DNA of 5,121 nucleotides from Candidatus Heimdallarchaeota archaeon (GTDB taxonomy: Archaea > Asgardarchaeota > Heimdallarchaeia > JABLTI01). A program made the translations under genes and the position numbers. The stretch lies in the NCBI GenBank assembly GCA_030667035.1, contig DAOUWQ010000163.1:1-5121 (forward strand). Direction: 5' to 3'. The notes under the pieces were generated by a model that had not been told where the DNA came from, made no database searches, and worked only from the letters and a program-made list of their open reading frames with translations. Shown piece after piece: positions 1 through 5,121 of this stretch. Within the stretch, counting starts at the first letter, position 1; each line of letters starts with the position of its first letter.

Positions 1-1066
1 TAGGACACATAGCAAAAAATGCCCGAATAATATAGAATATTGCAGCAACATAGAACGTATTAGCTAGCATGATGCCTACGGCAGCAGGAATGACCAAAGC
101 CCAAGATATAACAATAATAATTTCTTTACCAATTCTCTCTGCAAATAATCCCATTATTATATACCCAAATGTAAGTACGATCCAAAAGATACAATTCAAC
201 CAACCCCACATTTCTGTTGCATTGACGTAAACCCCGGATAAAAATCTTTCATAAATATACCACCCAACAAACGGTATTGCCACACCACTTGTGAAACCCA
301 TTAGCATTCTCCCAAGACCAAAACTAACTTGCACACCTAAGATAGATTTTTTGTCTTCTTTTTTATCCGAAAATTGAGTGAATTCATCTTTGCTGTCTTT
401 AGATAATTTTTCAGCATATTCGATTTCAGCTTTTGGAGTATCTTCTACAACTAATTTCAAAGTAAAAATTAGTATTAGAGCTACAACTGCAAATCCAGCC
501 ATTATTGTAAAAGCCCAATCAAAATTTATTCCTGGTATTGTTAGCATATACATAGAAATAAGGGGTGCTATAGCATTAGCTACTCCTCGTGTTGTTTGGT
601 TTGCTGTAAAACCTCTTGTACGATCTTGTCCCTTTTTAGTTTCATTTGCTATGAACGTATTCGTTGAAATCATCATCAATTGCTGACCAATTGCAAAGAG
701 TGCATAGAAAACAATTGATAAGGCAAGAAGTGAGACTCGAGTAAAAACCACTGCAGAAATAATTGTACAAATTAATCCAATGACCATAGTTGTTCGCTTA
801 AATTGTATATCTACGACGATACCTAAGAGAAATACAACAGCCATAGCTGCGTATCCTCCAATAGCTAGGATCAAACCGTATTCATAATCAGACCAGTCCA
901 TAATATCTTCTGCAAAAGGTATCAGTAAAACCCGGAAACCTTCGCCGAAGATTCTGTAAAAGAAATTAACTATCAGAATGTTGATTAGAATCCCTTTATG
1001 CGTTCCACTACCATTTAATCTTGAGTAAAATTTCTCCTTCTTAGGTTTGGAACCATCCTCTGGCAT
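1..1066 (-). CDS. MFS transporter, 3'-truncated by window edge
   Basis: Reading the minus strand from ATG at 1066-1064 gives 355 uninterrupted codons to the left edge with no stop, so the C-terminus lies outside the window. The product is a polytopic membrane protein. I count about ten hydrophobic segments, near residues 25-50, 63-85, 93-110, 112-135, 160-178, 183-206, 242-270, 286-308, 315-335 and 337-353. A charged Lys/Glu/Asp-rich loop (about 208-240) separates six N-terminal helices from the rest, the usual 6+6 layout of the major facilitator superfamily. Motif-A-like loops follow TM2 (GIVVDIQFKR, 82-91) and TM8 (GLFAERIGKE, 306-315). A 12-helix family member needs roughly two more helices. 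It would move a small solute across the cytoplasmic membrane by secondary transport; the substrate cannot be read from the sequence. An in-frame TAA upstream, with no intervening ATG, supports this start. No Shine-Dalgarno is visible. It lies 107 bp downstream of the peptidase gene on the same strand. Confidence 0.88.
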   Translation of the reverse strand, partial: MPEDGSKPKKEKFYSRLNGSGTHKGILINILIVNFFYRIFGEGFRVLLIPFAEDIMDWSDYEYGLILAIGGYAAMAVVFLLGIVVDIQFKRTTMVIGLICTIISAVVFTRVSLLALSIVFYALFAIGQQLMMISTNTFIANETKKGQDRTRGFTANQTTRGVANAIAPLISMYMLTIPGINFDWAFTIMAGFAVVALILIFTLKLVVEDTPKAEIEYAEKLSKDSKDEFTQFSDKKEDKKSILGVQVSFGLGRMLMGFTSGVAIPFVGWYIYERFLSGVYVNATEMWGWLNCIFWIVLTFGYIIMGLFAERIGKEIIIVISWALVIPAAVGIMLANTFYVAAIFYIIRAFFAMCP

Positions 1067-1124
1067 GGATTGTTTTAAACATTCAATCAATTTTTAATGT
1101 TTTGGTATAGTTTAACAGGTTGAT

Positions 1125-1157
1125 AAAAAAATGAAATCAAGATGGGTGATACCATCT
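1125..1157 (-). terminator. Hairpin plus T7 tract behind the M42 peptidase gene
   Basis: Read on the minus strand, a perfect 6-bp stem (AGATGG / CCATCT, loop of 6 nt, positions 1157 to 1140) lies 17 nt past the TAG stop of the peptidase gene and is followed, after 8 nt, by seven T residues (1131-1125). Archaeal termination depends mainly on T tracts, so the T7 run is the more meaningful part. The stem is short and could be chance. If real, it separates peptidase transcription from the downstream transporter gene. Confidence 0.4.
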
Positions 1158-1173
1158 CAAAAAGAGAAATAAA

Positions 1174-2301
1174 CTAGATTTTAGTAAAAGAATGAATTGT
1201 TTTTTGATCTAATTTTTTAATTACTTCTATAAGAAGTAAAACACATTTTTCTACATCTTCAAGATCCAAAATGCCATTATGAGAATGAATGTGTCTTGTT
1301 GGTATACAAATTGCTAAACTTGGGGCACCTGCGCCAACAAGATGGATTGACCCCGCATCTGTTCCTCCTCTTGCTATCATTGACAATTGAGTATCAATTT
1401 TGTTTTTCTTTGCAATATCGAGAACAAAATGTTTTAACCGTGGATTTGGGAGCATTGAACCATCTGCAGTTAAAATGGAAGGTCCTTTGGACATTTCAGC
1501 AGGAACACGTATTTTGTTCACACCTGGGACATCACCAGAAATATCAACATCAATTGCAAAACCGACATCAGGTTGAATCAATTGAGCGGAAGTTCGAGCA
1601 CCACGAAGACCAACTTCTTCTTGAGTTGTAGCAACACCATATAATTGGTTTGGATGATCAATCTTTTCTTCTTTCAAGCGCTTAAAAACTTCTGCAATGA
1701 TAATTGCTCCAATGCGATCATCAAACGCTTTCCCAATCGCTAATTTGACTTTCTTTTCTTCTTCTTCTCCTGTCTTTTCGTTCTTGATAAATTGTGTTCT
1801 TTCGATTAACTCAAAAAAGCTATCTGGAATCATAGGGTCGCCAATTTGTATTCCTAGTAATTCGACTTCTTTTTTACTCTTGCAACCAACATCAATGAAC
1901 ATATCATCTTTAACTACTACTTTGTTTCTCTCTTCTGGTTTCAAGATATGGGGTGGTTTAGAACAAATGATACCTTTGATTTTTGTTCCATCTCTAACTC
2001 TAATAATAACTCTTTGACCAAGTAGTACTTGATCCCACCAACCTCCCAATTGATTGAATGCTATAAAACCATCCTTGCTTATCCCTGCAACGATGAAACC
2101 AATTTCATCGATGTGTCCTGCAAGCATAATTTTTGGTCCTTTATCTCCTTTCTTGAAAATAATCGAACCTGTCCGGTCTTGAATAACTTCATCAGCAAAT
2201 GGGCTAATATATTTCTTAACCATTTTAGCAATCTCTTGCTCGAATCCAGATGGACCAAAAGCATTTGTCCATTTCTCAATAGCTTCAATGTCTAGTTTCA
2301 A
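1174..2301 (-). CDS. M42-family metallo-aminopeptidase (TET / glutamyl aminopeptidase type)
   Basis: This is a complete 375-residue protein, close to the usual 340-375 of peptidase family M42 (FrvX/TET group). These cytosolic di-metal exopeptidases form dodecameric tetrahedral shells and remove N-terminal residues from peptides, typically downstream of the proteasome. The catalytic set is visible in order: AGHIDEIGF (61-69, metal His63 and Asp65), AFDDRIGA (192-199, bridging Asp), TTQEEVGLRGA (225-235, Glu228 likely general base and Glu229 a metal ligand), AIDVD (249-253, metal Asp251), GGTDAGS (312-318), and RHIHS (336-340, His339 likely metal ligand). Residues 172-187 form a highly charged Lys/Glu insertion just before the DDR motif, probably a surface loop. 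The start is TTG at 2301-2299. No ATG lies between it and an upstream in-frame TAG, and a good Shine-Dalgarno precedes it. Specificity (Glu/Asp, Leu or Lys type) cannot be decided here; some family members were annotated as endoglucanases in error. It is divergent from the TPR gene. Confidence 0.95.
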   Translation of the reverse strand: MKLDIEAIEKWTNAFGPSGFEQEIAKMVKKYISPFADEVIQDRTGSIIFKKGDKGPKIMLAGHIDEIGFIVAGISKDGFIAFNQLGGWWDQVLLGQRVIIRVRDGTKIKGIICSKPPHILKPEERNKVVVKDDMFIDVGCKSKKEVELLGIQIGDPMIPDSFFELIERTQFIKNEKTGEEEEKKVKLAIGKAFDDRIGAIIIAEVFKRLKEEKIDHPNQLYGVATTQEEVGLRGARTSAQLIQPDVGFAIDVDISGDVPGVNKIRVPAEMSKGPSILTADGSMLPNPRLKHFVLDIAKKNKIDTQLSMIARGGTDAGSIHLVGAGAPSLAICIPTRHIHSHNGILDLEDVEKCVLLLIEVIKKLDQKTIHSFTKI

Positions 2302-2308
2302 AGAATAG

Positions 2309-2314
2309 TCTCCT
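2309..2314 (-). promoter_or_regulatory. Shine-Dalgarno AGGAGA for the TTG start of the M42 gene
   Basis: On the minus strand AGGAGA lies 7 nt before the TTG at 2301-2299, a good spacing. It decides the start: there is no ATG in the region, and the first internal Met (residue 27) would remove conserved N-terminal sequence. The three other genes in the window have no comparable motif. Confidence 0.8.
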
Positions 2315-2343
2315 GTTTTTTTCTATGTAAATACAATAAATAG

Positions 2344-2354
2344 TATTTTAAAAA
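2344..2354 (-). promoter_or_regulatory. Candidate TATA box for the M42 gene
   Basis: The minus strand reads TTTTTAAAATA here, resembling the archaeal TATA consensus. A start site about 26 bp downstream would fall near 2322 and give a leader of roughly 20 nt, long enough to include the Shine-Dalgarno at 2309-2314. The whole region is AT-rich, so other placements are possible. Confidence 0.35.
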
Positions 2355-2358
2355 TCTA

Positions 2359-2380
2359 TTGAACATTCAAAAATATTTGA
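2359..2380. repeat. Overlapping short palindromes built on TTGAA/TTCAA
   Basis: TTGAA-CA-TTCAA (2359-2370) is a perfect palindrome with a 2-nt spacer. It overlaps TCAAA-AATA-TTTGA (2367-2380), also perfect, with 5-bp arms. Both lie just upstream of the M42 TATA candidate. Each alone could be chance in AT-rich DNA; they gain weight because the longer repeat at 2385-2414 uses the same TTCAAA/TTTGAA core. Confidence 0.4.
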
Positions 2381-2384
2381 TTGA

Positions 2385-2414
2385 CTTTCAAACTTAAAAG
2401 TAACAATTTGAAAG
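2385..2414. repeat. Inverted repeat CTTTCAAA / TTTGAAAG
   Basis: Perfect 8-bp arms at 2385-2392 and 2407-2414 are separated by 14 nt. It lies in the middle of the divergent intergenic region, between the two promoter candidates. It could be a binding site for a dimeric regulator or a weak RNA stem. It has no T tract on either side, so it does not look like a terminator. Confidence 0.5.
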
Positions 2415-2416
2415 CC

Positions 2417-2439
2417 AATATGGCAATATATGCCATATT
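2417..2439. promoter_or_regulatory. Perfect 9-bp inverted repeat, operator candidate upstream of the TPR gene
   Basis: Arms AATATGGCA (2417-2425) and TGCCATATT (2431-2439) flank a 5-nt ATATA spacer, giving a 23-bp dyad. It ends immediately before the A-run and TATA candidate of the TPR gene, where archaeal winged-helix or Lrp-type regulators often bind. The GC-containing GGCA/TGCC core stands out against very AT-rich flanks. As RNA it would be a 9-bp hairpin followed by A residues, not T, so termination on the plus strand is unlikely. On the minus strand it lies upstream of the M42 promoter and would not be transcribed with that gene. Confidence 0.55.
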
Positions 2440-2442
2440 AAA

Positions 2443-2454
2443 AAAAAATATATT
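2443..2454 (+). promoter_or_regulatory. Candidate TATA box for the TPR gene (leaderless start)
   Basis: The A-run followed by ATATATT is centred about 29 bp upstream of the ATG at 2479. With the usual 25-27 bp from TATA centre to start site, transcription would begin within a few bases of the ATG. No Shine-Dalgarno precedes the ATG, which fits a leaderless mRNA. Confidence 0.5.
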
Positions 2455-2478
2455 GATGTAAATTAAAGACAACTTACA

Positions 2479-4605
2479 ATGCAGAAGCTCTTTGAGACTT
2501 TCATAGATCGATTACCGATGGATACAAGAGATAGATTAAAATCTGCAATTTCACATCAGAATGAACTCAATCCAAATGATCGACTGCAAAAAGGTATCAT
2601 TGTTGTTTTAGGAGAAGTACTAAAAGATTTACAAGAACTTGAGAAACTTCTCACAATGAAAATAGATATTTCTGCAAAAGGACCCTTTTCAAAGAAAAGG
2701 GGAAAGAAGAAAGCTCAAGAGAAGACTGTTTTCATCGAATCTGAAATAGTCGCTACAAAACAAATAGCATTTCAAATTGCATCGCTGAGTTGTTATTTAA
2801 CTCAAAAAATGAAAGCAACAGACGAGTATAAGGCACTCTTAAAACAAATTGATCATCCGTACATTGAAATGTTTCTTGCTTATTTCAATGAAAATCCTGC
2901 TAACTACAAAGAGACTCGAGAGACCGTTGAACAGCTTTCACATGTTATAGAGAAAAGAAATGACTTTACTTTAGAACTGAAAGCTTATGTTGTTGCTCTT
3001 CGCACTTGGGTTTATGGGCAACAAGGAGATATAGCAGTTCTCAAAGAAGGATACAAATACATCAAAATGCGCTTACCACGAGTTGATAATATAATTGAAA
3101 GTCGCGGATTAGAAGATGCCTCAACAAATTGTATTTGGTGGATGCTCCATTCAGGTGTTGAAGCAAATATCGAGGAGATGATTGATTTTGTTGAACCATA
3201 TGTACTAAAGAACAGAATCTATCAATCATATACTGATTTTCTGAACCTAAAAGGAGCTATTGTATCTTATTTTGGCAAAAATGAAGAAGGAATAAAGTGT
3301 TTTGAAAATTTGATGACTGAATACGAGAATGTTCATGACAATTATCGACTTTCAATAGCAATAGGCAATCTTGCAGAAGTATATTTTGAAACCGGTCAAA
3401 TTATGAAAGCTAAAGATATGATGGAACGTGCAATTTCACTCTATAAAGAATCAACTGGTGAATGGCCGTATCTCTATCTAACTGAAATGGGCAATATCTA
3501 TTATGTTGTTGGTGATTCACGAGCAGAGGAATCTTTCCTACATGCTTATGAAATCCAACGAAAAGAAAAATCTTTGTTTAAAGCATTCATTATGTTTGAG
3601 TTAATTCACTTTTATTTACGCTCTGAAAAAATTGACAAGGCTCAGCAATATCTCGGTGAATTACAAGCTCTAGCAAAAGAGCTTGAGATTCTTTCAGTAA
3701 ATGCTCAAGTAACTTATCTGTTGGGATATTCCGAGTTGCTTGATCAAAATTTCTCAAATGCAATTCGACATTTTCAACAAGCATTAGAATTGGCAAATCA
3801 ATCAAAGGAAAATGGTCTAATCCTCTTGAGTAATATTCTGCTGACTTCAGTTTATCTTCAGAAATATAGATTAAAAACAGAAACAACAATTTTGAACCTT
3901 GCACTTAATCACATTGAAATGGCCATTAAATTAGCCCAAGAAAATCAGCACAATCAAATTTCAGCTATTGGTCTTACTATTCGAAGTGCCATACACGCCG
4001 CAAAAGGTCTCTACAAGAAAGCACAAGATGATTTGAATCAAGCAAAAGAAATAATGGAGGATATTGATTGTGATATTTGGAAACAATACTTTTCGAATAT
4101 TGAAAAAGGTATCAATAAAGCACAAGAAGAAGGACAAATTGTTCTTGATTCTAATAGTATGTTTAAATTTGTATCTCCCCAATTAAAATCAATTCTTTCT
4201 TTCAAATTGATGGATCGGAAACAAATCGAATCGGAAATTATCGGGTTATTAGTTATATCAAAAAGTGGTGTACCTGTTCTCTCAAAACTCCAGAAGAGTG
4301 TGACAACAAATCAATTAATTCTCTCAGGATTACTTACTGCAATCAATCATCTTTCTGATAGCATAATTGAAGGACAAGATAAAGGACGATTGCGAGAAAT
4401 ACTCTACGATGAATTTTGGATTGCCGTTCAACCAATTAAAAATGGATTAGTAGCAGTAATCGCAACAGAAGCAACAGCTGAAATTAGATTATGGGCAAGC
4501 GTTATTGCTGATCGTGTAGTAGAAGTACCGGTTGTTATTTCTGAGTTCACATCACAATTAGAAGATAAGATTAAGGATCTTTTAATTCAGATGAATATAA
4601 AGTAA
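2479..4605 (+). CDS. TPR-repeat protein with C-terminal longin-like domain
   Basis: The product is a 708-residue soluble protein with no signal peptide or membrane segment. Residues 1-65 are helical and charged, followed by a basic Lys/Arg-rich stretch (68-82) that is probably a flexible linker. Helical sequence continues to about 550. Degenerate tetratricopeptide repeats can be picked out near 251-284, 290-323, 330-363, 367-402, 408-441, 446-485 and 492-526; the clearest is 290-323 (IGNLAEVYFETGQ, then AKDMMERAISLY). TPR arrays form superhelical protein-binding surfaces. The last part (about 584-685) changes character to two strands around GLLVISKSGVPVLSK, a helix (LILSGLLTAINHLSDSII), three strands (REILYDE, FWIAVQPIKN, GLVAVIATEA) and a closing helix (EIRLWASVIADRV). 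This order matches a longin-type domain of the kind abundant in Asgard archaea. The role is inferred to be a scaffold, possibly for small GTPases or membrane-linked complexes; no enzyme motif is seen. It ends in tandem stops TAA TAG. The gene is divergent from the M42 gene and 42 bp ahead of the GNAT. Confidence 0.9.
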   Translation: MQKLFETFIDRLPMDTRDRLKSAISHQNELNPNDRLQKGIIVVLGEVLKDLQELEKLLTMKIDISAKGPFSKKRGKKKAQEKTVFIESEIVATKQIAFQIASLSCYLTQKMKATDEYKALLKQIDHPYIEMFLAYFNENPANYKETRETVEQLSHVIEKRNDFTLELKAYVVALRTWVYGQQGDIAVLKEGYKYIKMRLPRVDNIIESRGLEDASTNCIWWMLHSGVEANIEEMIDFVEPYVLKNRIYQSYTDFLNLKGAIVSYFGKNEEGIKCFENLMTEYENVHDNYRLSIAIGNLAEVYFETGQIMKAKDMMERAISLYKESTGEWPYLYLTEMGNIYYVVGDSRAEESFLHAYEIQRKEKSLFKAFIMFELIHFYLRSEKIDKAQQYLGELQALAKELEILSVNAQVTYLLGYSELLDQNFSNAIRHFQQALELANQSKENGLILLSNILLTSVYLQKYRLKTETTILNLALNHIEMAIKLAQENQHNQISAIGLTIRSAIHAAKGLYKKAQDDLNQAKEIMEDIDCDIWKQYFSNIEKGINKAQEEGQIVLDSNSMFKFVSPQLKSILSFKLMDRKQIESEIIGLLVISKSGVPVLSKLQKSVTTNQLILSGLLTAINHLSDSIIEGQDKGRLREILYDEFWIAVQPIKNGLVAVIATEATAEIRLWASVIADRVVEVPVVISEFTSQLEDKIKDLLIQMNIK

Positions 4606-4614
4606 TAGTGAATC

Positions 4615-4624
4615 TTATTTATTG
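4615..4624 (+). promoter_or_regulatory. Candidate TATA box for the GNAT gene
   Basis: TTATTTATTG is centred about 28 bp upstream of the ATG at 4648, the same geometry as the box before the TPR gene. With no Shine-Dalgarno between it and the ATG, it suggests a separate leaderless transcript rather than translation from a TPR-GNAT operon message. Read-through from the TPR gene is still possible, because no clear terminator lies in the 42-bp gap. Confidence 0.4.
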
Positions 4625-4647
4625 TAATAGTCTTCTTAGAAATTATT

Positions 4648-5076
4648 ATGATCAGAAAAGCAACAAAAGACGATATACCTTCTTTGATTTCTCTTTGGGA
4701 AAAAACAGATCTACCAATGAAACCAAACGGGCGTGATAAACCCGAAAATCTAGAGAAACAAATGCAGCAACCTCATATGTGGGTCCTCGTTGCTGAGGAC
4801 AATTCTGGAGAAATTGTTGGTGCAGTTATTGTTACAAATGATTCACGAAAAGGTTGGATAAATAGATTGGCAGTCAATCCCCAGCAAAGGAGAAAAGGAA
4901 TTGCAAAGAAGCTTTTAATCGCATCAGAGAAATCTTTGATAGAAATAGGCATTACTGTTTTTTCTGCTTTAATTGAAAGCAATAATATCGCTTCAACAAA
5001 ACTTTTTGATAGTACAGGATACAATCACATTGAAGGTATAATCTATTACGCAAAAAAAATACACCCTTATGACTAA
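4648..5076 (+). CDS. GNAT-family N-acetyltransferase
   Basis: This is a complete 142-residue single-domain protein, normal for a minimal GNAT fold, which transfers an acetyl group from acetyl-CoA to an amine. It opens with the typical IRKATKDDIPSLISLW (2-17) strand and helix. The core strands are WVLVAEDNSGEIVGAVIV (45-62) and INRLAVNP (71-78), followed by the acetyl-CoA pyrophosphate loop RRKGIA (81-86, matching R/Q-x-x-G-x-A) and its helix. The C-terminal motif has N112/N113 and LFDSTGY (119-125), the usual place for the Asn and Tyr that contact CoA and protonate the leaving thiol; Tyr125 is the candidate general acid. The acceptor cannot be predicted: protein N-termini, lysines, amino acids and small amines are all used by such proteins. 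The ATG start leaves no room for a Shine-Dalgarno. It follows the TPR gene on the same strand. Confidence 0.92.
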   Translation: MIRKATKDDIPSLISLWEKTDLPMKPNGRDKPENLEKQMQQPHMWVLVAEDNSGEIVGAVIVTNDSRKGWINRLAVNPQQRRKGIAKKLLIASEKSLIEIGITVFSALIESNNIASTKLFDSTGYNHIEGIIYYAKKIHPYD

Positions 5077-5078
5077 AT

Positions 5079-5121
5079 AAAAAAAAATAGTTTTGGCTTC
5101 AACATTTTATGTTGATAGCAA
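5079..5121 (-). terminator. Hairpin plus T9 tract, likely terminator of an off-window minus-strand gene
   Basis: TCAACAT-TTT-ATGTTGA (5099-5115) is a perfect 7-bp stem with a 3-nt loop. With single-base bulges it extends by five more pairs to the window edge (TTG and CT pairing with AG and CAA). Read on the minus strand, the hairpin is followed by a run of nine T residues (5087-5079). This is the right order for terminating a gene that enters from the right and converges on the GNAT gene. On the plus strand the hairpin follows the GNAT stop but has no T-run inside the window. Confidence 0.45.

Noticed and set aside
378..686. Plus-strand 102-codon open frame inside the transporter region
   Set aside because: It lies antisense to the continuous MFS reading frame, which has clear helices and motifs. 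The plus-strand translation has no recognisable motif, so it is a shadow.
1091..1111. Possible TATA boxes upstream of the MFS gene (minus-strand ATTAAAAA and ACTATACC)
   Set aside because: Neither matches the consensus well, and the gap is AT-rich, so a promoter position cannot be chosen. A promoter is still likely in the 107-bp gap if the upstream terminator is real.
1296..2295. Several open frames (three plus-strand, one minus-strand) within the peptidase gene
   Set aside because: All overlap the M42 gene, which carries the full catalytic motif set. The translations are low-complexity and show no family signature.
1174..2301. Reading the M42 protein as an endoglucanase (cellulase)
   Set aside because: That label in databases goes back to early misannotation. 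The HxD, DDR, EE, D and H metal-binding set is that of a di-metal aminopeptidase.
2417..2439. The 23-bp dyad as a transcription terminator or transposon end
   Set aside because: It is followed by A residues rather than T on the plus strand, no transposase gene or target-site duplication is nearby, and its position beside a TATA box fits an operator better.
3590..4182. Two minus-strand open frames within the TPR gene
   Set aside because: They are antisense to the TPR array, without motifs or ribosome binding sites; the plus frame is clearly coding.

Overview
The window is AT-rich DNA that looks archaeal. The evidence is AT-rich TATA-like boxes about 25-30 bp upstream of two plus-strand start codons that lack Shine-Dalgarno sequences, an M42 (TET-type) aminopeptidase, and a large TPR protein ending in a domain with the strand/helix order of a longin fold. 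Small longin/roadblock-like domains attached to other modules are especially common in Asgard archaea, so an Asgard genome (Lokiarchaeia or Heimdallarchaeia type) is my best guess. It is an inference from protein style, not a marker-gene result.

Layout. The left half is on the minus strand: a major facilitator superfamily (MFS) transporter whose 3' end runs off the left edge (1-1066), a 107-bp gap with a hairpin/T-run terminator candidate, and a complete M42-family metallo-aminopeptidase (1174-2301) starting at a TTG codon behind a good Shine-Dalgarno. A 177-bp divergent intergenic region (2302-2478) separates it from the plus-strand half. This region holds several perfect inverted repeats, one of them directly upstream of the TATA box of the rightward gene. 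The right half has a 708-residue TPR-repeat protein with a C-terminal longin-like domain (2479-4605), then, after 42 bp, a complete GNAT-family N-acetyltransferase (4648-5076). The last 45 bp hold a hairpin and an A/T run oriented as a terminator for a minus-strand gene arriving from outside the window.

Together: the transporter and peptidase could both serve uptake and use of small organic molecules or peptides, but the terminator candidate between them argues against one simple operon. The TPR-longin protein has the architecture of a protein-protein interaction scaffold. The GNAT probably has its own promoter. No mobile element, CRISPR array, tRNA or rRNA was seen. The most unusual items are the TPR-longin fusion and the repeat-dense divergent promoter region in front of it.
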